From positions 419,921 through 483,920 of the forward strand of contig NZ_JAMQCO010000003.1 of assembly GCF_023702225.1 (NCBI RefSeq): a DNA stretch of 64,000 nt. Reading direction: 5' to 3'. The number at the start of each line of letters is the position of its first letter. Positions within the stretch are counted from its first letter, which is position 1. Of this stretch, positions 17,176 to 27,543 are shown piece after piece. Source of the DNA: Aureimonas altamirensis. GTDB taxonomy: Bacteria; Pseudomonadota; Alphaproteobacteria; Rhizobiales; Rhizobiaceae. The translations under genes were made by a program, and so were the position numbers. The notes beneath the pieces were generated by a model that saw only the letters and a list, made by a program, of their open reading frames with translations, was not told where the DNA came from and did not search any database.

Positions 17176-18702
17176 TCAGCCCTCGATATCGGTTGCGGCG
17201 GGTGCGGCAGGCGGGTTTGCCGCTGCCGGCGCGTCAGCCGGCTGCCCTGCGTCGTCGGCAGGCAGAAGATATCCGGTCACGGCGCCGACCCCGGACAGAT
17301 ATTCCCGGGCGACCGCCTGTACGTCGTCGACCGTCACCGCTTCGATCCGCTCCGGCCAGCTTTCGACATCCTCCACCGTCCGGCCCGTCGACAGGGCGAC
17401 CCCGTACCGGCGGGCCAACGAGGTCTGGCTGTCGCGCTGATAGATCAGGGCATTGCGCACGCGATTCTTGGCGGCGGCCAGTTCCGCATCCGTGATGCCG
17501 TCCGTGACGATCTTCTCGAGTTCCGCGTCGATGGCGGTCTTCAACGTCTCGATATCGGCTGCCCCGCGCGGCGTACCGTAGGTGATGAACTGGCCTTCCA
17601 TCAGGCTGTCGCCCTGGTAGTAGGCGCCCGCCCCGGCCGCGATGGGATTGTCGATCACGAGCGCGCGGTAGAGCCGGCTGGTCGAGCCGCCCCCCAATAC
17701 GTCGGCCAGTATGTCCAGCGCCTCGGACTGGCGCCCCTCCGCCGTACGCTCCGACGGTACGACGTAGGCCGTCTGCACGCTTGGCTGCGTGACGCGCGCG
17801 TCCCGCAGCGTGACGGTGCGCTCGGTCAGGGCTTTCGGTTCCCGCGGACGGTCGCGCGGGCCCGGATCGGCCCGGCGCGCCACCTGCCCGAAGGTCTTCT
17901 CGGCGAGTGCGCGGACCGCGTCGGCCGTGACGTCGCCGGCCACGATCAGCGTCGCATTGTTCGGGGTGTAATACCGGTCGTAGAAGGCGATGGCGTCGTC
18001 GCGCGACAGCTTCTCCATCTCGCTCTGCCAGCCGATGATCGGCGTGCCGTAGGGGCTGTTCACGAACAGGGTCGCGCCCATGGCCTCGGCGAGCTGCGAT
18101 CCGGGATCGTTGTCCACGCGCATGCGCCGCTCTTCCAGGATGACGTCGCGCTCGGGCAGGACGGCGGCATCGTCCAGCACCAGATTGGCCATCCGGTCGG
18201 ATTCGAACTGCATCATCTGTTCCAGGGCGGAAACGGGAACCTGCTGGAAATAAGCCGTGTAGTCGTAGGAGGTGAAGGCGTTCTCCTCGCCTCCGATATC
18301 GGACACGGCCGCCGAAAACTCGCCTGCCGGGTGGTTCTTCGTGCCCTTGAACATCAGGTGCTCGAGGAAATGCGCGATGCCGGACTGGCCGGGGGGCTCG
18401 TCGGCCGAGCCGATCTTGTACCAGACCATCTGCGTAACGACCGGCGCGCGATGATCGGGAATGACGACGACCTGCAAGCCGTTGTCAAGCATGAAGCTTT
18501 CGATATCGGGGCGCATCGCCTCCGCCTTGGCGGCCGCCTCCTCGGCGGTCGAGGTGGCGGTAGGCGCGTCCGGTGCCGGCGTCTGTGCGAAGGAGGCCGG
18601 CACCAGGCCGGCGGAGAGGCCGAAAGCCATGGCGGAAACCATGAGCAGACGCCGCAGGCGGGCGCTTCCGGACGACGAGGAATGAATGGCTCTGGCGATC
18701 AA
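17176..18702 (-). CDS. M16 family zinc peptidase, catalytic subunit
   Basis: About 508 residues with signal peptide and the inverted zinc motif HFLEH (HxxEH) followed by the downstream glutamate region NAFTSYDYTAYFQQVP. It is the active partner of the M16 protein at 15830-17170, five bases downstream. TTG 18702 is chosen because it keeps the positively charged n-region before the hydrophobic LLMVSAMAFGLSAGL; ATG 18642 would remove it, and GTG 18711 is also possible. A proline- and alanine-rich C-terminal tail (about 25 residues) ends the protein. Peptide substrate is unknown. Confidence 0.92.
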   Translation of the reverse strand: MIARAIHSSSSGSARLRRLLMVSAMAFGLSAGLVPASFAQTPAPDAPTATSTAEEAAAKAEAMRPDIESFMLDNGLQVVVIPDHRAPVVTQMVWYKIGSADEPPGQSGIAHFLEHLMFKGTKNHPAGEFSAAVSDIGGEENAFTSYDYTAYFQQVPVSALEQMMQFESDRMANLVLDDAAVLPERDVILEERRMRVDNDPGSQLAEAMGATLFVNSPYGTPIIGWQSEMEKLSRDDAIAFYDRYYTPNNATLIVAGDVTADAVRALAEKTFGQVARRADPGPRDRPREPKALTERTVTLRDARVTQPSVQTAYVVPSERTAEGRQSEALDILADVLGGGSTSRLYRALVIDNPIAAGAGAYYQGDSLMEGQFITYGTPRGAADIETLKTAIDAELEKIVTDGITDAELAAAKNRVRNALIYQRDSQTSLARRYGVALSTGRTVEDVESWPERIEAVTVDDVQAVAREYLSGVGAVTGYLLPADDAGQPADAPAAANPPAAPAATDIEG

Positions 18703-18769
18703 GGGTCTCACATCCTTTGGAGCTCGACGGTCGGGTCGAGATATGTCCAATCCACCAGCAACGCGCAAT

Positions 18770-19369
18770 TTACGTTTTTGTAAGGCGCGCCGAGGATTTT
18801 TCGCTCCACTCTTGCGACACGCGCAGCAAACGCAGCACGCTGGCCCCCATGTCCCGCTCGTCCAGAAGGTCGAAACCGGCGATGGGCGAAAAGGACGCGC
18901 CTTTCCCTTCTTCCAGCACCGCAAGCGCGTCCGCCCGCAGCCAGCCGCCGGAAAGCGCCGCATCCAGCGCAGCCTCCCCGAGACGTCTACCGTAGGGCGG
19001 GTCGGCCATCACGATGTCGAACGGTTCGAGCGTGCCGGCCGGGCCGAGACGTGTCGCGTCCCGCCGGAAAACCTTCGTGCGTCCGCCCAGCCCCAATGCC
19101 TCGATATTGGTGCGCAGAAGACCCCGCCCCTCCACGCCCTCTTCCACGAAGACGCAGGCGCGCGCGCCGCGCGACAGCGCCTCCAGCCCGAGCGCCCCCG
19201 TGCCGGAAAAAAGGTCCAGCACCCGCACGCCCGTCATGTCGAAAGCCAGGCCATGTTCGAGTATGTCGAACAGGCTGCCGCGATGGCGTTCGGACGTCGG
19301 GCGGATCGCGTCGCTTTTCGGCCCCGCAAGCGCCCGCCCCTTGAACGCGCCGGCGACGATGCGCAGCAT
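18770..19369 (-). CDS. rsmD: 16S rRNA (guanine(966)-N(2))-methyltransferase RsmD
   Basis: A 199-residue SAM-dependent methyltransferase of the RsmD family that modifies G966 of 16S rRNA during 30S assembly. The N-terminus MLRIVAGAFKGRAL and RPTSERHRGSLFDIL are typical, the SAM site is LDLFSGTGALGLEALSRGA, and the catalytic motif IV is ADPPYG. The gene follows the pseudouridine synthase gene by six bases, so the two rRNA-modification genes share a transcript. Confidence 0.94.
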   Translation of the reverse strand: MLRIVAGAFKGRALAGPKSDAIRPTSERHRGSLFDILEHGLAFDMTGVRVLDLFSGTGALGLEALSRGARACVFVEEGVEGRGLLRTNIEALGLGGRTKVFRRDATRLGPAGTLEPFDIVMADPPYGRRLGEAALDAALSGGWLRADALAVLEEGKGASFSPIAGFDLLDERDMGASVLRLLRVSQEWSEKSSARLTKT

Positions 19370-19375
19370 GCCGGC

Positions 19376-21025
19376 TCAGCGTCCGCGGGACGGGCCGGGA
19401 CGGCCCGGCCGGGGGCCGCTCCCCTTCGGGCCACCCGGCCTCTGGCCGCTCCGCTTGGGCCCATCGCCTTTCGGCCCGTCGCCGCGCGGGCCCTTCTGGT
19501 CCGGCCTGCCGGAACGGGGCGGGCGGCTACCCTCGGCGCGCGCGCCTTCCTCCAGGGCTTCCTTGCGCTTGGGCCCGATGGCGCGGGCACCGGGCGCCAT
19601 CCACACATTCGCCGAACGGCGCCCCGTCGACGGGGCGGGCCGGCGTGGACGCGGCGCTTCTTCGCCATCGCCATCCCGGCGCTCGCGCCGATCCGGCCGT
19701 CCCTCGCGGAAGGGCTTGTCGTCGCGCTCGCGACGCGGACCGCGATCGCCCCCCGGCCTCGTATCCAGGCGGGCCAGGCCGTTTTCACGGAACGCGGCAT
19801 CCGAACGCTTGCGGTTCGGCTTGCGCTTCATGTCCCCGACGGTGATCCATTCACCGTCGGCGCCATCGGCGCGGCGGCGCTCCGGCGCATCGCGCTTTTC
19901 GGTGCGCACAGGCTTGTTGGAAAATTCGTTGACGATGGGCGCATCGAAATTGGCGCCCGATTCCTCTATCAGCCGCGCGCCGAGCTGGTCGCGGAGGGTG
20001 CGCCCTTTCACCTCCATCACCGCGCCTTCGGCCAGTTCGCCAAGCTGGAACGGGCCGAAGGAAACACGGATCAGGCGGTTCACCTCCAGGCCCAGATGCC
20101 CGAGAATGCGTTTCACCTCTCGGTTCTTGCCCTCGCGCAAGCCCACCGTCAGCCAGGCGTTCGAGCCCTGCTCGCGGTCGAGCGTCGCCTCGACCGCGCC
20201 ATAGAAGACGCCGTCGATGGCGATGCCTTGCCGGAGCTCGTCCAGGGCGGCTTGCGACACGGAACCATGAACCCGCACCCGGTAGCGCCGAAGCCACCCC
20301 GTGGCCGGCAATTCGAGCGTCCGCGACAGGCCGCCGTCGTTCGTCAGCAGCAGCAGGCCCTCGGTGTTGATGTCCAGCCGCCCGATGCTGAGCACGCGGG
20401 GCATGTCCTCCGGTAGGCGGTCGAAGACGGTCGGCCGCCCTTCGGGGTCGCGATTGGTGGTCACCAGCCCGGCCGGCTTGTGGAACAGCCAGAGGCGCGT
20501 CCGCTCGATGGCCGGCAGCGGCGCACCATCCACCTCGATGCGGTCCGATGGTCCGACATCGACGGCAGGGCTGTCCAACAAGGTTCCGTTTACCCGCACA
20601 CGGCCGTCGGCAATCATGCCCTCGGCGTCGCGGCGCGAGGCGACGCCGGCACGCGCCAGCCGTTTGGCGATGCGCATCGTGCCGACATCCTCCGGCGCCG
20701 CATCGCGCGGCGGACGTGCTGTATGCGGTGCATCCGCCCGTTCGGCAAAGGCGCGCGGCTTGCCGAAGCCGCCCCGCTTTTCCCCGTCCTTGCCGAACCC
20801 GCCTCGCCTGTCGTCGTCCCGGCCACCGGCTTCATGCGACAGACGGCCATAGCTGCGCGGCTTCTTCGGAGCGCCGTCCGCATCGTGCCCGCCATGCGAT
20901 TTCATGCCGTGACTGCGCGGCTTGAACGGCTTCTTGTCGCCGCCCGCACCCTGGCGCCCCGCGCCTTGCCCCGGCCGGCGGCCATCCCTCTGCCGCTTGT
21001 CGTCGCGGCCGTCCTTGTCGTTCAT
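19376..21025 (-). CDS. RluB/RsuA-family pseudouridine synthase with long basic low-complexity tails
   Basis: A 549-residue protein whose central part (about residues 95-330) is a normal S4 domain plus pseudouridine synthase: RLARAGVASRRDAE for S4, GRLDINTEGLLLLTNDG containing the catalytic Asp, and RVSFGPFQLGEL near the end. It would modify 23S (RluB-like) or 16S rRNA. The first 90 and last 190 residues are Arg/Gly/Asp/Lys/Pro-rich and look disordered; such tails are common in rhizobial homologues and may bind RNA. ATG 21025 is chosen since the longer frame start has no family likeness. Divergent from tadA. Confidence 0.9.
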   Translation of the reverse strand: MNDKDGRDDKRQRDGRRPGQGAGRQGAGGDKKPFKPRSHGMKSHGGHDADGAPKKPRSYGRLSHEAGGRDDDRRGGFGKDGEKRGGFGKPRAFAERADAPHTARPPRDAAPEDVGTMRIAKRLARAGVASRRDAEGMIADGRVRVNGTLLDSPAVDVGPSDRIEVDGAPLPAIERTRLWLFHKPAGLVTTNRDPEGRPTVFDRLPEDMPRVLSIGRLDINTEGLLLLTNDGGLSRTLELPATGWLRRYRVRVHGSVSQAALDELRQGIAIDGVFYGAVEATLDREQGSNAWLTVGLREGKNREVKRILGHLGLEVNRLIRVSFGPFQLGELAEGAVMEVKGRTLRDQLGARLIEESGANFDAPIVNEFSNKPVRTEKRDAPERRRADGADGEWITVGDMKRKPNRKRSDAAFRENGLARLDTRPGGDRGPRRERDDKPFREGRPDRRERRDGDGEEAPRPRRPAPSTGRRSANVWMAPGARAIGPKRKEALEEGARAEGSRPPRSGRPDQKGPRGDGPKGDGPKRSGQRPGGPKGSGPRPGRPGPSRGR

Positions 21026-21139
21026 CGTTCGATCCACGTCATCTGTCTGGGCGGGACGCGTCGTCAGGCACAACACGCTCCCACCTTCGTTGAAAATGCT
21101 CTATCAGGTCCGGCCTACGCACACGAGGGGTCACACGAA

Positions 21140-21601
21140 TTGAACGGCACCGAATTCATGCAGGCCGCGCTGGAAGAAGCGGTGGCCGCCGGCGCGCGCG
21201 GCGAGGTGCCGGTGGGCGCGTTGCTGGTCATGGATGGCTGCATCGTCGCCCGCGCCGGCAACGAGACGCGCGCCCGGAACGATCCGACTGCCCATGCCGA
21301 AATCCTGGCGATCCGGCGCGCTTGCGACGCCCTGGGCCAGGAGCGGCTGCCCGGCGCAGACCTTTATGTGACGCTGGAGCCCTGCGCGATGTGCGCGGCG
21401 GCGATCTCGTTTGCGCGGGTGCGCCGGCTTTACTTCGGCGCAGGCGACCCCAAGGGTGGCGGTGTCGAGCACGGGGGCCGGTTCTACGCGCAGCCGACCT
21501 GCCATCACGCGCCCGATGTCTATGGCGGCATCGCGGAGACGCAATCCGCCCAAATCCTGACGGAGTTCTTCCGCCAGAGGCGCGAGCCCCAGCAGGATTA
21601 G
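21140..21601 (+). CDS. tadA: tRNA-specific adenosine-34 deaminase TadA
   Basis: Converts A34 to inosine in the anticodon of tRNA-Arg(ACG). The 153-residue protein has the zinc-site motifs HAE (in PTAHAEILAIR) with the catalytic Glu and PCAMCAAA, plus the GEVPVGALLV start of the fold. TTG 21140 is chosen with GAGGGG about nine bases upstream; ATG 21158 is the alternative and has no ribosome binding site. The 3' end overlaps the convergent lipoprotein gene by 4 bp. Confidence 0.93.
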   Translation: MNGTEFMQAALEEAVAAGARGEVPVGALLVMDGCIVARAGNETRARNDPTAHAEILAIRRACDALGQERLPGADLYVTLEPCAMCAAAISFARVRRLYFGAGDPKGGGVEHGGRFYAQPTCHHAPDVYGGIAETQSAQILTEFFRQRREPQQD

Positions 21602-22248
21602 AACGGAAGCGCGTCGCGGATACGAGAGCCGAGCGTCCTGGTTCCCTTGGAGCGGCGCTCCTTGACCGACTCGTCCACGCCCTGGTCTCCCACGGGAGCG
21701 CCGGCGGCGGGCTGGCGATAGGCGAGCGGCGGCTCGGACAGGTAGCGGCGCTCCGATGGCGTGCCGTACTGGGTCGCACGGGCCTGCTGCGCCTGCTGGC
21801 CCTCGCGGCCGAGCCGGCGCGGATCGATCCACGAGCCTTCGCTGTCGCCGAGGCGCGTGTTGCCGCCGGCCGGCGCCTGCACCCCCGTGCGATAGTCCGC
21901 CGGCAACGCGGCATCGCCCGCCGTCGATTCGGCGGCAGCCATGCGGCGCGCGCGCTGGACTTCGGGCGAAACCGGCCAGTTCGGGTCGGCGGACGCCACC
22001 GAAGCGTCGCGCGGCGGAGGCAACTGGTTGAGGTTCTGCGGCTTAACCAGTTCGGGGCGCGGCTGATAGTTGATCGGCTGCTTGCTGTCGCTGGAACCGA
22101 GCGACACGATGTTGTCCAGGTCGTTCAGGAGCTGTGCGCCCTGCGTCGTACCGGTTCCGTAGGTCGGGCCGACACAACCGGCGAGGGCGAGCCCGCATGT
22201 GCCGAGCATGGCCAGGCGTATGGCGCGGCTCGCGTTCTTCATGCTCAT
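21598..22248 (-). CDS. Putative lipoprotein, proline/glutamine-rich, function unknown
   Basis: A 216-residue protein with a lipoprotein signal: basic start MSMKNASRAIRLAM, hydrophobic core and lipobox LALAGC, so it is probably anchored to an envelope membrane. The mature part is rich in Pro, Gln, Ala and Arg, low in predicted structure, with PRPELVKPQNLNQLPPP and a basic tail ending in RIRDALPF. GGAAGG lies four bases before ATG 22248. It follows ileS on the same strand by about 110 bases. In other alphaproteobacteria a lipoprotein often occupies this position, but I do not recognise the family. Confidence 0.75.
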   Translation of the reverse strand: MSMKNASRAIRLAMLGTCGLALAGCVGPTYGTGTTQGAQLLNDLDNIVSLGSSDSKQPINYQPRPELVKPQNLNQLPPPRDASVASADPNWPVSPEVQRARRMAAAESTAGDAALPADYRTGVQAPAGGNTRLGDSEGSWIDPRRLGREGQQAQQARATQYGTPSERRYLSEPPLAYRQPAAGAPVGDQGVDESVKERRSKGTRTLGSRIRDALPF

Positions 22249-22360
22249 GAACCTTCCAATCCCCGTTGCATCGCAGACCATCCGGCCGATGCTTCCGGGC
22301 CTCCTTACACTCAACTGCGGCTAAATTACAGATTTCCGGGCCGATAATGCAAGGCGGCGG

Positions 22361-25324
22361 TCAGGCGACAGCCACACCCAGCGCCTTCAGCTCGCGCAGC
22401 GCCTCGGCATCGCGCGGGGTGACATCCGGATAGTCCGGGTCGGAGCCGACATCGGGCGATATCTTCCAGGATCGCGCGCATTTACGGCCCTCGGCCAGCC
22501 GGTTCACCACGGCGACGCCGGGCGTATCGGCCAGCCGGAAGGCATCGGCCGGCGCCGGAGCGGTGGTAACCGCGATAGCGCTGGTGATCGCGATTTCCGC
22601 AAGATCGAGCGATTCGACCAGTGCGGCCAGAGCGGCGTCCTCGATATGCACCACCGGCGCGGCTTCGAGCGAAGAACCGATATGCTTGGCGCGCCGCTCT
22701 TCCTCCAACGCGCCGGTTACCACGCGGCGAACCCGCCTGACGTCACGCCACCGGCCGGCCAGCGCCTCGTCCCGCCAGTCGGCGCCTGCGGGCCGGAATT
22801 GTTCGAGGTGGACGGACCTTGCCTGCGGATGACGCGCCAGCCAGGCTTCCTCCATCGTGAACGGCAGAAGCGGGGCCAGCCAGGTCACCAGCCTGTCGAA
22901 GATTTCGCGCACCACCTGCAACGCGGCCTTGCGGCGCAAGGATGACGGTGCATCGCAGTAGAGAGCGTCCTTGCGGATGTCGAAATAAAAGGCCGACAGT
23001 TCCACCACCGCGAAATCGAGCAGTGCGCGCGCGATCCGCTTGAAGTCGAACGCGTCGTAACTTTTCAGCACGAGGGCTTCAAGCTCGGACAGCCGATGCA
23101 GCATCAGCCGCTCGAGCTCCGGCATCTCGGCCACGGGCACCGTCTCGCCCCGATCATGCGCGAGCGTGCCCAGCATCCAGCGGATGGTGTTGCGCAGCTT
23201 GCGGTAGGCGTCGACATTGGTCTGCAGGATCGTCTTGCCGAGCCGGAGATCCTCCGAATAGTCGGAGGACACCACCCAGAGACGCAGTATATCCGCGCCG
23301 GACTGCTTGATGACTTCCTGCGGCGTGACGATGTTGCCCAGCGACTTGGACATCTTGCGCCCGTCCTCGTCCATGACGAAGCCGTGCGTCAGGACGGCGT
23401 CATAGGGCGCACGACCGCGGGTTCCGCAACTTTCCAGCAGCGAGGAGTGGAACCAGCCTCGATGCTGGTCGGACCCTTCGAGATAAAGGTCGGCCGGCCA
23501 CTTCAGATCGGGCCGCTGCTCCAGCACGAAGGCATGGGTGGAGCCGGAATCGAACCATACGTCCAGGATGTCGCGGACCATGGTCCACCGCCGGGCGTCG
23601 TGGCCATTGCCGAGAAAACGCTCCTTGGCGCCCTCGGCAAACCAGGCATCCGCCCCCTCTTCCCGGAACGCCGCGAGGATGCGGGCGTTGACGCCCTCGT
23701 CCTTCAGGATGGCCCCGTCCTCGTCGACGAAGACGCAGATCGGCACGCCCCAGGCGCGCTGGCGCGACAGGACCCAGTCGGGCCGGTCCGCGATCATGCC
23801 GCGCAGGCGGTTCTGGCCGGTAGCAGGCACGAAGCGCGTGTCGTCGATGGCCTTCAGCGCACGGTCGCGCAGCGTGTCGTCGCCCCCACCGCCGAGATCC
23901 TTGTCCATATGGACGAACCATTGCGGCGTGTTGCGGTAGATGACCGGCTTCTTGGAGCGCCAGGAATGCGGATAGGAATGCTTGAGGCGACCGCGGCCGA
24001 TCAGCGTGCCCTTTTCCACCAGGGCGTCGATGACGCGCTTGTTCGCGTCGCCCTTCCTGCCCTTGTCGTCGATGACCCGGGCGGCGCCTTCGGGCGCATC
24101 CGGTCCGAGGCCCGGAGCATCCTTGGTGTAGAAGCCGTCGTCATCGACCGTGAACGGGATCGTCGTGTCGATGCCGCGCCGCTCCAGCGTCCGGCGCGCA
24201 TCGATGAACGCCTCGAAGTCCTCCGTGCCGTGGCCGGGGGCCGTGTGCACAAAGCCGGTGCCGGCATCGTCGGTCACATGGGCGCCCACGAGAAGAGGCA
24301 CCGGAAACGCATAGGGCTCGCCGGCGGCGGCAAAAGCACCCTCGGGGCGCCAATCCCGCAACGGATGGTCGAGCACCATGTCCTCGAGCGCCGCAGCAGG
24401 CACGTCGGCCAGCCGCACATAGCCGCCCTCCGGCACGCGGGCCTTCGCCATGACGTCGCCTGCCAATGCGTCCGCGATGAGGTAGCGCTGGCCCTGATGG
24501 GCCCAGCGCGGCGCCTCCGCGGACTCGGGCGCCGTCACCTCGTAGAGACCGTAGGCGATGCGCGGATTGTAGGTCACGGCGCGGTTGCCGGGGATGGTCC
24601 AGGGCGTCGTCGTCCAGATCACGACGGCGGCGCCGGCGAACGGACCCACCCCGCGCACGGGAAACCGCACGAAGATCGTGTCCGACTCGTGGTCCTGGTA
24701 TTCCACTTCCGCCTCGGCCAGGGCCGTGCGCTCCACGACCGACCACATCACCGGCTTGGAGCCGCGATAGAGCTGGCCGCTCATGGCGAATTTGAGCAGT
24801 TCGCCGGCGATGACGGACTCGGCCTCGTAGGCCATCGTCAGATAAGGGTTGGCGAAGTCGCCCTCGACGCCCAGGCGGCGGAACTCGGCGGACTGGACGC
24901 CCACCCAATGGGCCGCGAACTCGCGGCATTCCTGCCGAAACTCGTTGATCGGCACCTCGTCCTTGTTCAGGCCGCGGGCGCGATACTGTTCCTCGATCTT
25001 CCATTCGATCGGCAGGCCGTGGCAATCCCAGCCGGGCACGTAATTGGAATCGAAGCCCCGCATCTGGAACGAGCGGGTGATGACGTCCTTCAGCACCTTG
25101 TTCAGGGCATGGCCGATATGAAGGTTGCCGTTGGCATAAGGGGGCCCGTCATGCAGCACGTATTTCGGCCGGCCTCTCGCGGCCTGGCGCAGCGTGCCGT
25201 ACAGATCCATCGAGTCCCACTTCTCGATCCATTTCGGCTCGGCGTCCGGCAGGCCCGCGCGCATCGGGAAATCCGTCTGCGGCAGATAGAGGGTCGCGGC
25301 GTAATCGAAGGCGTCTTTGGTCAT
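22361..25324 (-). CDS. ileS: Isoleucine--tRNA ligase IleRS
   Basis: Charges tRNA-Ile with isoleucine in the cytoplasm. The 987-residue class I synthetase has the HIGH motif as [12 protein letters not shown] (near residue 72), the editing-domain stretch with TTPWTIPGN and [15 protein letters not shown], and KMSKSLGN (about residue 660). The C-terminal zinc finger seen in many bacterial IleRS is reduced to KCARSWK without the remaining cysteines, as in other rhizobial enzymes. The gene follows ribF on the same strand with about 80 bases between. Confidence 0.98.
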   Translation of the reverse strand: MTKDAFDYAATLYLPQTDFPMRAGLPDAEPKWIEKWDSMDLYGTLRQAARGRPKYVLHDGPPYANGNLHIGHALNKVLKDVITRSFQMRGFDSNYVPGWDCHGLPIEWKIEEQYRARGLNKDEVPINEFRQECREFAAHWVGVQSAEFRRLGVEGDFANPYLTMAYEAESVIAGELLKFAMSGQLYRGSKPVMWSVVERTALAEAEVEYQDHESDTIFVRFPVRGVGPFAGAAVVIWTTTPWTIPGNRAVTYNPRIAYGLYEVTAPESAEAPRWAHQGQRYLIADALAGDVMAKARVPEGGYVRLADVPAAALEDMVLDHPLRDWRPEGAFAAAGEPYAFPVPLLVGAHVTDDAGTGFVHTAPGHGTEDFEAFIDARRTLERRGIDTTIPFTVDDDGFYTKDAPGLGPDAPEGAARVIDDKGRKGDANKRVIDALVEKGTLIGRGRLKHSYPHSWRSKKPVIYRNTPQWFVHMDKDLGGGGDDTLRDRALKAIDDTRFVPATGQNRLRGMIADRPDWVLSRQRAWGVPICVFVDEDGAILKDEGVNARILAAFREEGADAWFAEGAKERFLGNGHDARRWTMVRDILDVWFDSGSTHAFVLEQRPDLKWPADLYLEGSDQHRGWFHSSLLESCGTRGRAPYDAVLTHGFVMDEDGRKMSKSLGNIVTPQEVIKQSGADILRLWVVSSDYSEDLRLGKTILQTNVDAYRKLRNTIRWMLGTLAHDRGETVPVAEMPELERLMLHRLSELEALVLKSYDAFDFKRIARALLDFAVVELSAFYFDIRKDALYCDAPSSLRRKAALQVVREIFDRLVTWLAPLLPFTMEEAWLARHPQARSVHLEQFRPAGADWRDEALAGRWRDVRRVRRVVTGALEEERRAKHIGSSLEAAPVVHIEDAALAALVESLDLAEIAITSAIAVTTAPAPADAFRLADTPGVAVVNRLAEGRKCARSWKISPDVGSDPDYPDVTPRDAEALRELKALGVAVA

Positions 25325-25403
25325 GGATCAGGCTTTTTGTCGGGATGGACCGGCTTCGGTGGCGCAGTTTCTAGTGCAAGACCGGCATGTTATAAAGAGA
25401 AAT

Positions 25404-26402
25404 TCAGCCGGCACCGCCGAAGGAAAGCCGCGCATCCAGCGGCGAGAGCGGCTTGGCGCCGGACAGCAGCGCCCGCGCTTCTTCCGAGTCGCGATCCATC
25501 TGCGCAACCAGCTCATCGGCACCGTTGAAGCGCATTTCGCCCCGCAAGCGGCCGAAGACCGAGACGGAGACCGTCTCTCCGTAGAGCCGGTCGTCGAAGT
25601 CGAAGACGTATGTTTCGAACAGCGCCGCGCCGCCATCGAAGGTCGGGCGACGACCGAAGCTCGCGACGCCGGGCATGGCCACGCCGTCCGCCCGCGCCAG
25701 CTTGACGGCATAGATGCCCTGCATCAGCAGCGTATCGTGCGGAAGCGTCATGTTCGCCGTCGGGTAGCCCAGCGTGCGGCCCAGCTTGCGGCCATGGACG
25801 ATCTCGCCCTCGACGATCCAGCGGTAGCCCAGAAGCGCGTTCGCCCCCGCAACGTCGCCGACCGACAGATCCGACCGGATGCGGGAGGACGAGACCACCG
25901 CGCCGCCCTCGTCGTCGAACTCGGCGATCACCCGCACGCCGACATTCCTGTGTCCGCAATCGGCCGCCAGCGTCTCTGCCGTACCGGCACGCCGGGCGCC
26001 GAACCGGAAATCGTATCCCACCACGACATGGCGTGCGCCCAGGGCGCCAAGCAGGCAATCCTCGATGAAGCTTTCCGCCGTGGCCGACGCGAAGTCGCGG
26101 GTGAAGGGCTGCTCCACCACCGCATCGAAGCCGAGCTCCTTCAGGATCCGGGCCTTCAGCGGGGCAGGCGTCAGGCGCGCCACGGGCTCTTGCGGCCGGA
26201 ACACCGTGCGCGGATGCGGCTCGAACGTCAGGCAGATCAGCGGCAGCCGCTCCTGCGCGGCAATCTCCGCGGCGGCCCCAAGAACGGCCTGATGGCCGCG
26301 GTGCACGCCGTCGAAATTGCCGATCGCCACCACGCCCCCGCGCAGATCGGCAGGCAAGGCGCCGGCGGCATCGAGGCGCAGGATGCGCCCGGACGCTGTC
26401 AT
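25404..26402 (-). CDS. ribF: Bifunctional riboflavin kinase/FAD synthetase RibF
   Basis: Makes FMN and then FAD from riboflavin. A 332-residue two-domain protein: the N-terminal adenylyltransferase has GNFDGVHRGHQAVL near residue 28 and the SSSRIRSDL site, and the C-terminal riboflavin kinase has GRTLGYPTANM and GIYAVKL. The ATG at 26402 overlaps the stop of the upstream HAD gene as ATGA, showing translational coupling; ileS follows downstream. Confidence 0.96.
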   Translation of the reverse strand: MTASGRILRLDAAGALPADLRGGVVAIGNFDGVHRGHQAVLGAAAEIAAQERLPLICLTFEPHPRTVFRPQEPVARLTPAPLKARILKELGFDAVVEQPFTRDFASATAESFIEDCLLGALGARHVVVGYDFRFGARRAGTAETLAADCGHRNVGVRVIAEFDDEGGAVVSSSRIRSDLSVGDVAGANALLGYRWIVEGEIVHGRKLGRTLGYPTANMTLPHDTLLMQGIYAVKLARADGVAMPGVASFGRRPTFDGGAALFETYVFDFDDRLYGETVSVSVFGRLRGEMRFNGADELVAQMDRDSEEARALLSGAKPLSPLDARLSFGGAG

Positions 26403-27247
26403 GCGAGCGAGCCCGTCACGTATCGCGCCTGCAGGCGACGCCGCGTCAGCTCGTCGGCAAGGGCCTGCATATCGGCGCCGAAGGGCGCGAGATCCTGCTC
26501 GTGGATACCCTTCTCGACCAGAAGTGCATCGCCGCCATAGGCGTTCGCGCCGCGTATGTCGGTATAGAGCCCGTCCCCGATGCACAGAAGCCGCCCACCC
26601 GCCAGCTCTGCGGCGCGGGCCGCGACCTCGTAGATGGGACGGTGCGGCTTGCCCGCCAGGTGGACGGTTCCGCCACGCTTCTCGTATTCGGCGGCAAGTG
26701 CGCCGGCGCAATAGATCAGGCGCGGGCCGCGATGCACGACGATATCGGGGTTGGCGCAGATCATCGGCAGGTTGCGCGCGGCGAGACGGGAGAGCATGTC
26801 GGCGTAATCGGCCGGGGTCTCCTTCTCGTCGTCGAAGAGGCCCGTCACCACGACGGCCTCCGCTTCCTGCTCCGGCACCAGCCGCACGTCCAGGCCCGCA
26901 TAGAGATCCAGGTCCCGCTGCGCGCCGATATGGAAGATCGTGTCCGGCCCCTCGGCGATCAGCGCCCGCGTGGCGTCGCCGGAGGTGACGATCGTATCGT
27001 AGGCATCACGCGTGACGTGCAATGCGTCGAGCTGCGCGCGCACCCCTTCGCCCGGCCTGGGCGAGTTCGTCAGAAGAACGACGCGGCAGCCGGCGCGCTT
27101 CGCATCCAGAAGGGCGGCCTCCGCCTGCGGCGATTTCACTTCGCCGTCGTGGACGACACCCCACACATCGCAGAAGATGACATCGTAGGAACCGGCGATC
27201 GTCGAAAGCCGGTCGATTCTCCTGGGGATCATCGGTCCCGAATCCAT
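26399..27247 (-). CDS. TIGR01459-family HAD-type hydrolase
   Basis: A 282-residue HAD-superfamily phosphatase of the NagD-like class. The nucleophile motif is FCDVWGVVHDGE near residue 28, motif II is LLTNSPRPG, and the C-terminal motif is CIGDGLYTDIRGANAYG. The TIGR01459 group is widespread in alphaproteobacteria and usually precedes ribF. Substrate is uncertain; sugar or nucleotide phosphates are typical for the class. ATG 27247 has AGGG six bases upstream, and ATG 27232 is an alternative. Confidence 0.9.
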   Translation of the reverse strand: MDSGPMIPRRIDRLSTIAGSYDVIFCDVWGVVHDGEVKSPQAEAALLDAKRAGCRVVLLTNSPRPGEGVRAQLDALHVTRDAYDTIVTSGDATRALIAEGPDTIFHIGAQRDLDLYAGLDVRLVPEQEAEAVVVTGLFDDEKETPADYADMLSRLAARNLPMICANPDIVVHRGPRLIYCAGALAAEYEKRGGTVHLAGKPHRPIYEVAARAAELAGGRLLCIGDGLYTDIRGANAYGGDALLVEKGIHEQDLAPFGADMQALADELTRRRLQARYVTGSLA

Positions 27248-27417
27248 TCCGCACCCTGTTCCTGCAGTGCCGGCATGCCTGGATGCCGGCCAATGGGTGA
27301 TGGCGTACGTTTCCCGTCCCGCCGCGTCAACCTCGGCGCGAGCCGCCTTTGCCGATGTTGCGGCAGTGCAGCACGGACGATGGCGAAAAATTCTTGGGCC
27401 AGGCCGCTCCCCATTCC

Positions 27418-27446
27418 TTGACAATCGAGCCGGGCCGCACCTATCT
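27418..27446 (+). promoter_or_regulatory. Sigma-70-type promoter of groESL
   Basis: A perfect TTGACA at 27418-27423 is followed after 17 bases by CTATCT at 27441-27446. It lies just before the CIRCE element, so HrcA bound there would block the start region. Confidence 0.72.
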
Positions 27447-27454
27447 CGTCGCCG

Positions 27455-27481
27455 TTAGCACTCGCCAGTGGGGAGTGCCAA
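27455..27481 (+). promoter_or_regulatory. CIRCE element (HrcA operator) of groESL
   Basis: TTAGCACTC at 27455-27463, nine spacer bases, then GAGTGCCAA at 27473-27481. This differs in one base from the consensus TTAGCACTC-N9-GAGTGCTAA bound by the heat-shock repressor HrcA. It lies 62 bases before the groES start, immediately downstream of the promoter. Confidence 0.93.
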
Positions 27482-27543
27482 TCCATCCGGGCCGGAATGC
27501 CGAAGGGTTTCGGCCCGCCCCATTAAAGTGAAGGTTCGACGAT

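Noticed and set aside
19645..20416. Plus-strand frames opposite the RluB-like gene (Arg/Ala-rich)
   Set aside because: They are shadows of the low-complexity Arg/Gly tails on the minus strand, with no start signals or known domains.
22361..22500. IleRS as damaged because the C-terminal zinc finger is incomplete
   Set aside because: From memory, rhizobial IleRS proteins commonly end this way; the rest of the enzyme is intact.
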